Source: Candidatus Burkholderia humilis (GTDB lineage Bacteria; Pseudomonadota; Gammaproteobacteria; Burkholderiales; Burkholderiaceae). From it: DNA of 64,000 bases. The notes under the pieces were generated by a model that saw only the letters and a program-made list of their open reading frames with translations, searched no databases and was not told the DNA's origin. Positions 1 through 8,821 of this stretch are shown piece by piece; position 1 is the first letter of the stretch, and every line of letters starts with the position of its first letter. The translations under genes and the position numbers were made by a program. The DNA lies in NCBI GenBank assembly GCA_001184405.1, contig LFMX01000010.1:19668-83667 (forward strand), written 5' to 3'.

Positions 1-208
1 TGTATTCGTTGATGATATTCGACTCGTACAGAATCAGGTCGCGCTCGACGAGAATCGGCACCTGGCCGTACGGGTTCATCACCGCGATGTCTTCCGGCTT
101 GTTGAACAGATCAACGTCGCGGATCTCGAAATCCATGCCCTTTTCGAACAACACCAGCCGACAGCGCTGGGAGAACAGGCAAGTAGTGCCGGAATACAAA
201 ACCATCAT
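1..208 (-). CDS. sspA: Stringent starvation protein A (SspA), N-terminal part, cut by window edge
   Basis: The reading frame starts with ATG at 208 and runs off the left edge, giving about 69 residues. It begins MMVLYSGTTCLFSQRCRLVL and continues with a thioredoxin/glutathione S-transferase-like N-terminal fold, including the NPYGQVPILVERDLILYES stretch that fits the GST glutathione-site region (usually VP.L...l.ESn). SspA is an RNA-polymerase-associated GST-fold protein of the stringent and acid-stress response. Lying just downstream of petC on the same strand is the usual beta-proteobacterial order (petABC-sspA-sspB). The visible part shows no lesion; the C-terminal domain is outside the window. 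Confidence 0.93.
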   Translation of the reverse strand, partial: MMVLYSGTTCLFSQRCRLVLFEKGMDFEIRDVDLFNKPEDIAVMNPYGQVPILVERDLILYESNIINEY

Positions 209-298
209 GTTTTTAAATTTCCTTCAATAAACTCGAAGGGCCGGCCGCGGCGCCTCGCCTGATACGCCGCCGGGCCGACCCACGCCGTCGACGGCGCG

Positions 299-1060
299 CT
301 ATTTGATATCTTTCCAGTATGCCGCGTTCAGGCGCCACGCGAGGAAACTCAACAGCGCCAGGAACAGCAACACCCAGACGCCGAGCCGTTTCCGGTCTTG
401 CTGCGCCGGCTCGGCCATCCACGACATGTACGACACAAGATCCGCCACAGTAGAATCATAATCCACGTTGGACATGGCGCCGGGCGTGACTTGAGTGTAA
501 CCCACGAATCTTCTTACCTTTTCACCGGTCTTCTCGTCGGTATCGGTATCGGTATCGAACTTCGCGTCGCGGATGCCCTGCAGCGTCCAGAGCACGTGCG
601 GCATACCGACATTTTCGTACACGCGATTATTCCAACCCGTCGGGCGCGTCGGATCGCGGTAAAAACTCCGTAAGTACGTATAAAGCCAGTCCTTTCCGCG
701 TGCGCGCGCTTCGACCGACAAGTCCGGCGGCGATGCCCCGAACCACGCCTTCGCGTCGTCCGGGCGCATGGCGATGGACATCGTGTTGCCGACTTTATCG
801 GTCGTGAAGAGCAGATTCTCCTGAATCTGCTTCTCGCTGATGCCGATGTCCGTCAGCCGGTTGTAGCGCATCAGGTTCGCACTATGGCAGTTCAGGCAAT
901 AGTTTACAAAGATTTGCGCGCCGTGCTGCAAGGACGCGAGATTGTCCGAACTGTCCGGTGCGCGATCGAGCACCGCTTCTTCCTCGGCGTGCGCCGGCAT
1001 CGACCCGAATGCAAACAGCGCCGCACCGATCATCGCTATTGTAGAGAGCCCTTTTTTCAT
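299..1060 (-). CDS. petC: Cytochrome c1 of the cytochrome bc1 complex
   Basis: 253 residues. A signal peptide (MKKGLSTIAMIGAALFAFGS then AHA) is followed by a CLNCH haem c site at residues 55-59 and a C-terminal membrane anchor (LGVWVLLFLALLSFLAWRL) ending in AAYWKDIK, as in proteobacterial cytochrome c1. It passes electrons from the Rieske protein to soluble cytochrome c on the periplasmic side of complex III. It is the last gene of petABC, 21 bases after petB. An in-frame triple hexamer repeat (539-556) adds an Asp-Thr-Asp-Thr-Asp stretch near residue 170. The stop codon is TAG, which shows that UAG is a normal stop here. Confidence 0.97.
   Translation of the reverse strand: MKKGLSTIAMIGAALFAFGSMPAHAEEEAVLDRAPDSSDNLASLQHGAQIFVNYCLNCHSANLMRYNRLTDIGISEKQIQENLLFTTDKVGNTMSIAMRPDDAKAWFGASPPDLSVEARARGKDWLYTYLRSFYRDPTRPTGWNNRVYENVGMPHVLWTLQGIRDAKFDTDTDTDEKTGEKVRRFVGYTQVTPGAMSNVDYDSTVADLVSYMSWMAEPAQQDRKRLGVWVLLFLALLSFLAWRLNAAYWKDIK
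539..556 (-). repeat. Three tandem copies of a 6-bp unit inside petC
   Basis: GGTATC occurs three times head to tail on the + strand. The unit length is a multiple of three, so copy-number change would add or remove Thr-Asp pairs in a surface region of cytochrome c1 without breaking the frame. Confidence 0.85.
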
Positions 1061-1081
1061 CGTAATTGTCTCCGGACGTGC

Positions 1082-2464
1082 TCAGTGAGGTTTGTAGTGC
1101 ACTCGCTCGGGCGGCGTCTTGAATTTGCCACGCGGCGTCCAGAAAGGCATGCCGAGGAAAAACGCGAAATAGATCAGCGCGCAAATCTGCGCGATCAGTG
1201 TCGCGGCGGGCGATGGCGGTCGCGTGCCCAGGAAGCCGAGCATCAGGAACGCGAAGACGAAGATCGCATAGAAGACTTTGTGGAAGAGCGGCCGGTAGCG
1301 GATCGACTTCACCGGACTACGGTCGAGCCACGGCAGGAAGAAGAGCGATACGACCGCCGTGCCCATCACGACCACGCCCCAAAATTTCGATTCCGTCAGC
1401 GCCATGAAGACCAGCACCACGACGGTGAACACCGGCAGACCGAGCTTCCACTTGCCGCGCGCCTTGATGAGCGCGAGCAACCCGAGCAGCGCGATGACGA
1501 TCATCAGCACGATCTTGAACGGATCGGTCGTGGCGCGGAGCATGGCGTAGAACGCGGTGAAGTACCAGACCGGCGCGATTTCCGGCGGCGTCTGCAGCGG
1601 ATTGGCCGGCACGAAGTTGTTTGCTTCGAGAAAGTAGCCGCCCATTTCCGGCGCGAAGAAAATGATCGCCGCGAAGATCAGCAGGAACACGGACACGCCC
1701 ATGAAATCGTGCACCGAGTAATACGGATGGAACGGAATGCCATCGAGCGGAATGCCGTTTGCGTCCTTCCTCACCTTGATCTCGACACCGTCCGGATTGT
1801 TCGATCCGACTTCGTGCAGCGCAACCAAGTGCGTCACCACGAGACCCAGCAGCACGAGCGGAATCGCGATCACGTGGAACGCAAAGAAGCGGTTCAGCGT
1901 GACATCGGACACGACGTAATCGCCGCGAATCCACAGCGACAAGTCCGGACCGATGAACGGAATCGCAGAGAAAAGATTCACGATCACCTGCGCGCCCCAG
2001 AACGACATTTGCCCCCACGGCAGCAGATAGCCGAAGAACGCCTCGGCCATCAAGCATAGGAAAATGGCGCAGCCGAAGATCCATACCAGTTCGCGTGGCT
2101 TGCGATACGACCCGTACATCAGACCGCGGAACATGTGCAGATACACGACGACGAAGAACATCGACGCGCCCGTGGAGTGCATGTAGCGAATCAGCCAGCC
2201 CCACGGCACCTCGCGCATGATGTACTCGACCGATGCGAACGCCAACGTCGCATCGGGCTTGTAGTTCATCGTGAGGAAAATGCCGGTGACGATCTGATTG
2301 ACCAGCACCAGCAAGGCGAGCGAGCCGAAGAAGTACCAGAAGTTGAAGTTCTTCGGCGCGTAGTACTCGGAAACGTGTTTCTTCCAGGTCGAGGTCAGCG
2401 GAAACCGGCGATTGATCCAACCGGTCAAGCCCGTTGTCTCTACTTCCTTTTCAGCGCTAGCCAT
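1082..2464 (-). CDS. petB: Cytochrome b subunit of the cytochrome bc1 complex
   Basis: 460 residues with many transmembrane helices. The haem-ligating histidine pairs of cytochrome b are visible: WLIRYMHSTGASMFFVVVYL followed by HMFRG in helix B, and FFAFHVIAIP with VVTHLVALH in helix D. The quinol-site PxW motif appears as PVWYFTAFYAMLR (the family has PEWY). The length is typical of the fused bacterial cytochrome b. It forms the quinol oxidation/reduction core of complex III in the inner membrane. The stop codon of petA abuts its start codon, so the two are probably translationally coupled. Confidence 0.98.
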   Translation of the reverse strand: MASAEKEVETTGLTGWINRRFPLTSTWKKHVSEYYAPKNFNFWYFFGSLALLVLVNQIVTGIFLTMNYKPDATLAFASVEYIMREVPWGWLIRYMHSTGASMFFVVVYLHMFRGLMYGSYRKPRELVWIFGCAIFLCLMAEAFFGYLLPWGQMSFWGAQVIVNLFSAIPFIGPDLSLWIRGDYVVSDVTLNRFFAFHVIAIPLVLLGLVVTHLVALHEVGSNNPDGVEIKVRKDANGIPLDGIPFHPYYSVHDFMGVSVFLLIFAAIIFFAPEMGGYFLEANNFVPANPLQTPPEIAPVWYFTAFYAMLRATTDPFKIVLMIVIALLGLLALIKARGKWKLGLPVFTVVVLVFMALTESKFWGVVVMGTAVVSLFFLPWLDRSPVKSIRYRPLFHKVFYAIFVFAFLMLGFLGTRPPSPAATLIAQICALIYFAFFLGMPFWTPRGKFKTPPERVHYKPH

Positions 2465-3085
2465 TTAAGCCTCTCCCTTTTCGTCCTTGCCGATCACGAG
2501 TTGCGTCGCGGAAGTGAACATGAACGGTGGGATGTCCAGGTTCTGCGGCGCGGGCTTGTTCTTGAAGACGCGGCCCGCCAGGTCGTAGGTCGAACCGTGA
2601 CATGGGCAGAGAAAACCGCCCGGCCAGTTATCGGAGAGATTGGGTTGCGGACCCTCCTGGAAGCGCGGTGTCGGCGTGCAGCCCAGATGCGTGCACACCG
2701 CGACCGCGACAAGAATGTTCTTGTGGTCGGCGCGCGATCGATACTCGTTGTTGCAGTACTCCGGCAACGGCATCGAGAATTCCATCTTGCTTTTGGGATC
2801 GGCGACTTCGTTGTCGGCCTTGGTGATATCGGACAGCATTTCGTCGGTGCGATTGAGAATCCACACTGGCTTGCCGCGCCAGGCGACGGTCATCATCTCG
2901 CCCGGCTTGAGTCCGCTGATATCCACCTCGACGGGAGCGCCAGCCGCCTTGGCCTTCGCCGATGGAGCGAACGAATTTACAAAAGGAACTACGGTTGCTA
3001 CAGCTCCGACACCACCTGCTGCGGTCGTCGCAATCAGCCAGGTACGGCGGCCGCCGTCGACGCGTTTTTCATCCTTGTCTCGCAT
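2465..3085 (-). CDS. petA: Rieske iron-sulfur subunit of the cytochrome bc1 complex
   Basis: 206 residues from the ATG at 3085; an in-frame GTG lies 12 bases upstream. The N-terminus has a twin-arginine signal-anchor (GRRTWLIATTAAGG) of the kind exported folded by Tat, and the tat genes lie 2.3 kb away on the same strand. The C-terminal Rieske domain has both cluster boxes, CTHLGC and CPCHGS. It is the mobile electron carrier between quinol and cytochrome c1, and the first gene of petABC. No damage is seen. Confidence 0.97.
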   Translation of the reverse strand: MRDKDEKRVDGGRRTWLIATTAAGGVGAVATVVPFVNSFAPSAKAKAAGAPVEVDISGLKPGEMMTVAWRGKPVWILNRTDEMLSDITKADNEVADPKSKMEFSMPLPEYCNNEYRSRADHKNILVAVAVCTHLGCTPTPRFQEGPQPNLSDNWPGGFLCPCHGSTYDLAGRVFKNKPAPQNLDIPPFMFTSATQLVIGKDEKGEA

Positions 3086-3224
3086 CACACGCCCCACTTC
3101 TAAGTTGGATTTATACCGTCACATCAGTGTTCCGCCGTTAGTGTGCGCGAATGGAGTTGGCATTTACAAGGGCCAGCTAGCAAAAATCACTCGAAGTCCT
3201 TGATGCTTCAGGGTTTTCCCCACG

Positions 3225-3303
3225 TTAATCGCGCATTGGGTGAAGCATTTTTTTAAGGCAACTGCAAGCGCCGATAATGTCGCCGGCAGCTTAATCGCGC
3301 ATT
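3225..3303. repeat. Direct 13-mer repeat between nif3 and petA
   Basis: The 13-mer TTAATCGCGCATT occurs at 3225-3237 and again at 3291-3303, the second copy overlapping the nif3 stop codon. The 215-base gap (3086-3301) between petA and the end of nif3 must hold the petABC promoter; no convincing -35/-10 pair stood out. The role of the repeat is unknown. Confidence 0.6.
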
Positions 3304-4048
3304 AAACCGGATTATCGATATCGATAAAAACATGCTCGATATCGAATTGCTCCAACAGATGCGAACCGAGCGCCTGCACGCCATAACGCTCGGTCGCATG
3401 ATGCCCCGCCGCGATATACGCGACGCCCGATTCCGCCGCGATGTGCATGGTCTGCTCGGAGACTTCGCCGCTCACGAAGACATCCGCGCCGGCGGTGATG
3501 GCGGCATCGAAATAACCTTGCGCGCCGCCGGTGCACCACGCCACGCGCCGCAATTGCATGTCTGCGTCGCCGAACACGAGCGGCTTGCGGCCGAGCGCAT
3601 TTTCCACGGTCGCCGAAAAGTGCTCGAGCGAGAGCGGCATGCCGAGCGTCGCGATCCAGTCGAGATCCTGGTCGGCGAAACGACCATCCGCGATCAAACC
3701 CAGCCGCGAGCCGAGCTGCGCGTTGTTGCCGAAGTCCGGATGCGAATCCAGCGGCAGATGATAGGCGAACAAATTGATGTCGTTCTGAATCAGCGTTTTC
3801 AACCGCTGATACTTGCGCCCGGTGACTTGCGGCGCCTCGTTCTTCCAGAAGTAACCGTGATGCACAAGCACGGTATCCGCGCCCCACTCCAGCGCGGCCT
3901 CGAGAAACGCCAGCGAGGCGGTCACGCCCGTCGCGATCTTCTGCACGCGGCGCGTGCCTTCAACCTGCAGGCCGTTCGGGCAATAGTCCTTGAAGCGGCC
4001 GATTTCCAGCAGATTGTTCAGATACAATTCGAGTTCGATCCGATCCAT
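3302..4048 (-). CDS. Nif3-like dinuclear metal-centre protein (YbgI/GCH1-type-2 family)
   Basis: 248 residues, the usual size of the single-domain bacterial Nif3/YbgI proteins, which form hexameric rings with two metals per subunit. Visible signatures are CPNGLQVEG near the N-terminus, the metal-binding VLVHHGYFW segment, [17 protein letters not shown] in the middle, and a C-terminal [12 protein letters not shown] segment. The biochemical role of the family is poorly settled. The start ATG has AGAGGA upstream. It is divergent from the DegS-like protease with only 20 bases between start codons, so the two share a very compact control region. Intact. Confidence 0.93.
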   Translation of the reverse strand: MDRIELELYLNNLLEIGRFKDYCPNGLQVEGTRRVQKIATGVTASLAFLEAALEWGADTVLVHHGYFWKNEAPQVTGRKYQRLKTLIQNDINLFAYHLPLDSHPDFGNNAQLGSRLGLIADGRFADQDLDWIATLGMPLSLEHFSATVENALGRKPLVFGDADMQLRRVAWCTGGAQGYFDAAITAGADVFVSGEVSEQTMHIAAESGVAYIAAGHHATERYGVQALGSHLLEQFDIEHVFIDIDNPV

Positions 4049-4068
4049 GAAATCCTCTATCCCTTCAA

Positions 4069-5286
4069 ATGCTTAGACGCTTCTGGCTACTTTTTGCCCA
4101 AGCGGTCACCGTGCTTTTGGCCTTGATGTTCATCGTCGCGACGCTGAAACCGCAGTGGCTTCAACGTCAGGGCCAATTCGGCAAACAACTTGCCGAGCCG
4201 ATCGTCGCGTTACAAGAAGTGGCGCCGAGCATTGGCTCGCGGCCGCTTCAGTCGTCGTATTCCGAGGGCGCGCAGAAAGCCATGCCCGCGGTCGTGAATG
4301 TGTTCTCCAGCAAGGACGGCAATCTGCCGCCCGATCCGCGCGCGAAAGATCCGCTCTTCCGGTATTTCTTCGGCGACAAGAACAAGCGCAAGTCTGACGA
4401 GCCGCCAGCGTCGAATCTCGGCTCGGGTGTCATCGTCAGCTCGGAAGGTTACATTCTAACGAACCAGCACGTCGTCGATGGCGCGGACCAGATCGAAGTC
4501 GCGCTTGCCGACGGCCGCACATCGAGCGCGAAAGTGATCGGCGTCGATCCGGAAACGGACCTCGCCGTGCTCAAGATCAACATGACGAATCTGCCGAGCA
4601 TCACGCTCGGGCGCATGGATCAGACGCACGTCGGCGATGTCGTGCTCGCCATCGGCAATCCGTTCGGCGTCGGCCAGACGGTCACGATGGGCATTGTCAG
4701 CGCGCTCGGGCGCAATCACCTCGGCATCAACACGTTCGAGAACTTCATTCAGACGGACGCGGCCATCAATCCCGGCAATTCGGGCGGAGCGCTCGTCGAT
4801 GTGAACGGCAATCTGCTCGGCATCAACACCGCGATTTATTCACGCAGTGGCGGGTCGCTGGGCATCGGGTTCGCCATTCCGGTGTCGACCGCGCGCAGCG
4901 TGCTCGAAAGCATCATCACGACGGGCACAGTCACGCGCGGCTGGATCGGCGTGGAGCCGCAGGATGTGACGCCGGAGATCGCGAAATCATTCGGGCTGGA
5001 TCAGAAGTCTGGCGCGATCGTCGCGGGCGTGCTGCAGGGCGGCCCGGCGGACAAGGCGGGCATCAAGCCGGGCGACATTCTCGTCTCCATCAACGACGAT
5101 ACGATCACCGACACCACACGCCTGCTAAACGTCGTCGCGCAAATCAAACCGGGCACGGCGGTGAAGGTCCATCTGATGCGCAAGAATAAGGAGCTCGACG
5201 TCAGCGTGACCATCGGCAAGCGTCCTGCGCAACCGCGCGCGCCGCAAATGCCGGACGAAGAGCAGGGCGACCAGAGCGACGAATAA
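4069..5286 (+). CDS. Periplasmic trypsin-like serine protease, DegS/HtrA family
   Basis: 405 residues: an N-terminal signal-anchor (about residues 5-25), a trypsin-like domain with the catalytic triad His134 (TNQHVVDG), Asp164 (ETDLAVLKI) and Ser238 ([11 protein letters not shown]), and one C-terminal PDZ domain (about residues 290-380). A single PDZ plus a membrane anchor resembles DegS/AlgW/MucD, which cleave an anti-sigma factor or handle misfolded envelope proteins. Which of these roles applies cannot be told from sequence. The Shine-Dalgarno is weak, and the short gap to nif3 suggests the promoter may lie inside nif3. Confidence 0.93.
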   Translation: MLRRFWLLFAQAVTVLLALMFIVATLKPQWLQRQGQFGKQLAEPIVALQEVAPSIGSRPLQSSYSEGAQKAMPAVVNVFSSKDGNLPPDPRAKDPLFRYFFGDKNKRKSDEPPASNLGSGVIVSSEGYILTNQHVVDGADQIEVALADGRTSSAKVIGVDPETDLAVLKINMTNLPSITLGRMDQTHVGDVVLAIGNPFGVGQTVTMGIVSALGRNHLGINTFENFIQTDAAINPGNSGGALVDVNGNLLGINTAIYSRSGGSLGIGFAIPVSTARSVLESIITTGTVTRGWIGVEPQDVTPEIAKSFGLDQKSGAIVAGVLQGGPADKAGIKPGDILVSINDDTITDTTRLLNVVAQIKPGTAVKVHLMRKNKELDVSVTIGKRPAQPRAPQMPDEEQGDQSDE

Positions 5287-5305
5287 GGCGCATGGCTGAA
5301 AAGAC

Positions 5306-5345
5306 AAAAGGCAGCTTCGGATTGTCGAAGCTGCCTTTTTATTTG
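5306..5345. terminator. Bidirectional terminator between the DegS-like gene and tatC
   Basis: A 14-bp perfect stem (5306-5319 with 5326-5339) with a 6-base loop is flanked by A and T runs. It lies just after the protease stop and serves both convergent transcription units. Confidence 0.93.
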
Positions 5346-5394
5346 CGCTAACCACAGGGATTACCCTCGGACAAAATGCCGCGCCGTGACTCGG

Positions 5395-6177
5395 TTATTT
5401 GACCGTCACTTCGTTGCTATCGCTTTTCAGCGCATCCTTCGGCACGACCAGACGCGCCGCGATCAAACCCACTTCGTACAGAATGATGAGCGGAATCGCG
5501 AGAATCAGTTGCGAGAACACATCCGGCGGCGTCACGACCGCCGAAATCACAAACGCGCCGACGATCACGTAAGGACGAATCTGCTTGAGCTTCGCAAGGC
5601 TCACCACGCCCATGCGCGCAAGCAGCACAACGACGATCGGCACTTCGAACGTCATACCGAAGCACAGGAACATCGTCAAAACGAAGCTCAAATAATTGTC
5701 GATGTCCGTCGTCATTTCCGCACCGAGCGGCGCGTTGTAATGCGCCATTACGCGGAAAATGGTCGGGAACACGACGAAATAGGCGAACGCCATGCCGCAC
5801 AGAAATAGCGTGTAGCTGCTGAAGACGAGCGGCCCCACGAGCTTCTTTTCATGCTGATACAAACCCGGCGCGACGAACGCCCAAATCTGATACAGCACGA
5901 TCGGCAATACAATCACGAAGGTGACGAGCATCGTCACTTTCATCGGCACGAAGAACGAGCCGGTGACATCGGTGACGATCATCTTGCCGGCGCGCGGCAG
6001 GTTTTGCATCAGCGGACGGGCGAGCAGCTTGAAGATATTCGGCGCCCAATAAACGAGGCTTACGAACACGACGATCACCGCCGCACCCGCGCGCATGATG
6101 CGGTCACGCAGCTCGACGAGATGCGAGATGAACGTCTCTTCGACGGGCTCTTCTTTAGGTTGTTGCGGGTCGCTCAC
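5395..6177 (-). CDS. tatC: Sec-independent protein translocase TatC
   Basis: 260 residues, polytopic, with the conserved N-terminal SHLVELRDRIMR region that recognises the twin-arginine motif and the VMAHYNAPLGAE segment before later helices. TatC with TatB forms the receptor for folded precursors. It is the last gene of tatABC. Likely clients in this window are PetA and the now broken MsrP. Intact. Confidence 0.97.
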   Translation of the reverse strand: MSDPQQPKEEPVEETFISHLVELRDRIMRAGAAVIVVFVSLVYWAPNIFKLLARPLMQNLPRAGKMIVTDVTGSFFVPMKVTMLVTFVIVLPIVLYQIWAFVAPGLYQHEKKLVGPLVFSSYTLFLCGMAFAYFVVFPTIFRVMAHYNAPLGAEMTTDIDNYLSFVLTMFLCFGMTFEVPIVVVLLARMGVVSLAKLKQIRPYVIVGAFVISAVVTPPDVFSQLILAIPLIILYEVGLIAARLVVPKDALKSDSNEVTVK

Positions 6178-6221
6178 GCCGGCCCTCTGTATGAATCATC
6201 GATGAAAGGAAACGCAGCCGA

Positions 6222-6782
6222 TCAGAAGAATTTCGTCGAACGGCGCAGAGTTTCGGGTGTATGACGAGCGACGCGCGCCGCGCCCGACTGAACACGGGTG
6301 CGTTGAGCTGTCGTGCGTTTGTACCAGCTCGGAATGGCGCTTTGCTTCACGCGCCAGTTCTTGCGCACCGCCTTCTTCTGCGGCGGATGCGACAGCGGAG
6401 CGCGGCGGATCATCCGCTCGCGGGTAGCCGCCGCTTCCGCATCGTCGATCTCCGGCGTTGGCTCCGCGCCGCCGGCGATGCTCGGCGACACCGACGTGCC
6501 TTCTTTCCAGGCATCGTTGAGATCGGTCTCGTGGCGCTTGAGCGTATCGTGAATCGACGATTCGACGTTCGATGCCGCGCTCTCGAAGTCCTTGCGCATT
6601 TTTTTGAGTTCGTCGAGCTCCATTTCGCGCGCCACCTCCGACTTGACGTCGTTGATGTAGCGCTGCGCACGCCCGAAGAGCGCGCCTGCCGTGCGTGCAA
6701 CGCCCGGCAGGCGTTCGGGCCCGAGCACCACGAGGGCAACGACGCCGATGAGCGCCATTTTGGTCAGACCGAGATCGAGCAT
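6222..6782 (-). CDS. tatB: Sec-independent protein translocase TatB
   Basis: 186 residues. A short N-terminal transmembrane helix (MLDLGLTKMALIGVVALVVL), then the GPERLP hinge, an amphipathic helix and a long basic, low-complexity tail. This layout separates TatB from TatA. Partner of TatC in precursor binding. The gap to tatC is 44 bases and to tatA 36 bases, consistent with one operon. Confidence 0.95.
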   Translation of the reverse strand: MLDLGLTKMALIGVVALVVLGPERLPGVARTAGALFGRAQRYINDVKSEVAREMELDELKKMRKDFESAASNVESSIHDTLKRHETDLNDAWKEGTSVSPSIAGGAEPTPEIDDAEAAATRERMIRRAPLSHPPQKKAVRKNWRVKQSAIPSWYKRTTAQRTRVQSGAARVARHTPETLRRSTKFF

Positions 6783-6818
6783 TGAACGTGAAGTGGAAGG
6801 TTGCGGTTCGCGACGGGC

Positions 6819-7055
6819 TTAACGATAGTCGTTCGAACGCGACTTGTCCTTCGCCTCGACATCGACGGTACCATCACGCGAGAGCTCACACTGCTTTTCC
6901 GGCGATGCGGGCGTTTCGCCTTCGCGCATGCCTTCCTTGAAGCCCTTCACCGCGCCGCCCAGATCGCCGCCGATATTGCGCAGTTTCTTCGTGCCGAAGA
7001 CCAGCGCCACGATCAGCAAGACGATCAACCAATGCCAAATGCTTAACGAACCCAT
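6819..7055 (-). CDS. tatA: Sec-independent protein translocase TatA
   Basis: 78 residues starting at the ATG at 7055, preceded by a good GGAGAG ribosome-binding site; a longer in-frame start 24 bases upstream would include that site and is unlikely. The sequence [20 protein letters not shown] then [20 protein letters not shown] is the canonical TatA helix, hinge and amphipathic helix. It oligomerises to make the translocation pore. First gene of tatABC. Confidence 0.96.
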   Translation of the reverse strand: MGSLSIWHWLIVLLIVALVFGTKKLRNIGGDLGGAVKGFKEGMREGETPASPEKQCELSRDGTVDVEAKDKSRSNDYR

Positions 7056-7148
7056 GAATGAAAACTCTCCGTGATTCATCGCGACGGCCAGTCGCGACGA
7101 AAGATCGGCCTTGCGGCCCGAGCCGAAACACGTTGCTTCAGCTATCGA

Positions 7149-7565
7149 TTATCGATTTTGCGCGCCCAATATTTCATTGCAAGGTGTAAACCGAAAATAT
7201 TCGGTCTTTTTAGCCCATTCGCCGCCAAGGACGCGCACCAGCCAGCAAATGAGCGTGAATGTATACACCTCTTGCCCGCCCGGTCCGGTCTTGATCACCG
7301 TGCGAAAACCCGTGTCGCCACCCGTATAGGCCACGCCCAGGTCCTTCGCCAACCGTCCGACGAGACTCACCATTCTACCAAGCAGCGGACTGTCATTTTC
7401 TGTGCAGTGCGACAAGGTTTCGATGTGACGCTTCGGAATCACGAGCACATGCACCGGCGCGGCGGGATTGATGTCGTTGAAGGCGAGAAATTCGTCGTCC
7501 TCATACACCTTGGCGCTGGGAATCTGTCCCGCCGCGATCTTGCAGAAAATGCAGTCTTGACTCAT
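7149..7565 (-). pseudogene. HIT-family (histidine triad) protein, frameshifted at the triad
   Basis: From ATG 7565 the protein begins MSQDCIFCKIAAGQIPSAKV and runs normally through VHVLVIPKRHIETLSH and TGPGGQEVY. Then it leaves the family: the frame reads YTFTLICWLVRV instead of the HxHxH motif. Inserting one C between 7262 and 7263 restores YHIHAHLLAGARPWRRMG and a TAA at 7210-7212, giving 118 residues, the normal HIT length. The current frame overruns a small hairpin (7190-7205) sited just after the ancestral stop. Without the triad it cannot hydrolyse nucleotide-phosphoramidates. A real deletion or a sequencing error would look the same. Confidence 0.85.
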
Positions 7566-7608
7566 GGGTATCGTTACGTCCGTTGCGTGTGGTATCGGAG
7601 AAGCAATC

Positions 7609-8001
7609 TCAGAACCACGCGCGCGGATCAAGCATCTTTTGTTCGTAGAGAAAGAGCCAGCCCTTGATGATGCGATAAAGGGTCCAGATGCTCACCGCGC
7701 CGATGATCAGAAACCCGAGCCCGATCCAGATCAGCGCGAAGCCGATCACGTAACCGAGTAACGCCCACCAGAACGTGCGGATCTGCCACGTGAAGTGCGG
7801 TTCATACGGCGTACCGGATGCATCGCCGCGCTTGATGTAGTTGATGATGATCGCAACCAGCCCCGTCAGGCCGCCGGTCAGCCAGTGAATGGCGTACAGC
7901 GCGTACAGGATGTGCGTGAGCGTGCGCATGTTGCGCAGGCGCTCCGGATCGATCGATTCCTGATAAACAGGCGGGGGATACGGTTCGTAAGGCTGGTTCA
8001 T
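7609..8001 (-). CDS. DUF4870-like small membrane protein
   Basis: 130 residues with a Pro/Tyr-rich N-terminus (MNQPYEPYPPPVYQ) and about three transmembrane segments near residues 35-55, 78-100 and 100-118. Proteins of this type are common beside hisE/hisI in Burkholderiaceae; the function is unknown. It sits 46 bases downstream of hisE on the same strand and may be cotranscribed with the histidine genes. No lesion is seen. Confidence 0.8.
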   Translation of the reverse strand: MNQPYEPYPPPVYQESIDPERLRNMRTLTHILYALYAIHWLTGGLTGLVAIIINYIKRGDASGTPYEPHFTWQIRTFWWALLGYVIGFALIWIGLGFLIIGAVSIWTLYRIIKGWLFLYEQKMLDPRAWF

Positions 8002-8047
8002 GCTCGCCCTCCTTGGCTAAGGGGCAAACTCGGGGCAAAAACGCTCG

Positions 8048-8416
8048 TCAGCCGCCGTTTTGCTCGCGCTCGCGCGATTTGCGCAGCGCTTTCTCCTCGA
8101 TGCCCGACAAGCTTTCGCGCCGCTCGAGTTCAGCGACGACATCGGCCGGGCTCAGGTCGAAGTGCGACAGCATCACGAGACAATGAAACCACAAATCGGC
8201 GACTTCACCGACGAGCGCCTTTGACGCGCCGCCGTGGCGCGCATCCTTCGCGGCGAGCACGACTTCCGTCGCTTCCTCGCCGATCTTTTTCAGGACCGCA
8301 TCGTCACCTTTGTGAAAGAGTCGGGAAACGTAGCTTTGTTCCGGATCGCCACCTTTACGACTGTCGATGACGGCAGCGAGGCGAAGCAGCGTGTCCAGCG
8401 TATTGGCTTGCGTCAT
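8048..8416 (-). CDS. hisE: Phosphoribosyl-ATP pyrophosphatase
   Basis: 122 residues from ATG 8416. The MazG-like all-alpha domain shows [16 protein letters not shown] and [14 protein letters not shown], the metal-binding acidic motifs of HisE. It converts phosphoribosyl-ATP to phosphoribosyl-AMP, the second step of histidine synthesis. Its start overlaps the hisI stop (ATGA), indicating coupling. Confidence 0.96.
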   Translation of the reverse strand: MTQANTLDTLLRLAAVIDSRKGGDPEQSYVSRLFHKGDDAVLKKIGEEATEVVLAAKDARHGGASKALVGEVADLWFHCLVMLSHFDLSPADVVAELERRESLSGIEEKALRKSREREQNGG

Positions 8417-8817
8417 TTGTAGATATTTTCTGGGTCTTTCAGGACCGGCTCGACGGCGATCCACTCGCCGTTGTCTACCGTGCCTTCGAATTTCTGGAAA
8501 AAGCAGGAGTGACGCCCGGTGTGACACGCGATGCCCGACACCTGCTCAATCTTCAGCAACACGACGTCTTCGTCGCAATCGAGACGCACGTCATGAACAT
8601 GCTGAAAGTGCCCCGATTCCTCGCCTTTGAACCACAGCCGCTGACGCGAGCGCGAAAAATATACCGCGCGCTTCAGTTCGATGGTTTTGGCGAGCGCCTC
8701 GCGATTCATCCACGCGAACATCAGCACGTCGTTGGTCGAATGTTCCTGCGCGATCACCGGCACGAGGCCGCTCGCGTCCCACTTCACTTTGTCGAGCCAA
8801 TCGGCTTGTGCGCTCAT
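8413..8817 (-). CDS. hisI: Phosphoribosyl-AMP cyclohydrolase
   Basis: 134 residues. Family signatures include [30 protein letters not shown], and the zinc/magnesium ligand region [11 protein letters not shown] with HTGRHSCF. It opens the purine ring of PR-AMP in the third histidine step. Overlaps hisE by 4 bases and follows hisF by 4 bases; tightly packed operon. Confidence 0.97.
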   Translation of the reverse strand: MSAQADWLDKVKWDASGLVPVIAQEHSTNDVLMFAWMNREALAKTIELKRAVYFSRSRQRLWFKGEESGHFQHVHDVRLDCDEDVVLLKIEQVSGIACHTGRHSCFFQKFEGTVDNGEWIAVEPVLKDPENIYK

Positions 8818-8821
8818 TGGC

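Noticed and set aside
884..2059. A 391-codon open frame on the + strand opposite petC and petB
   Set aside because: Same high-GC shadow pattern; both petC and petB on the other strand are certain.
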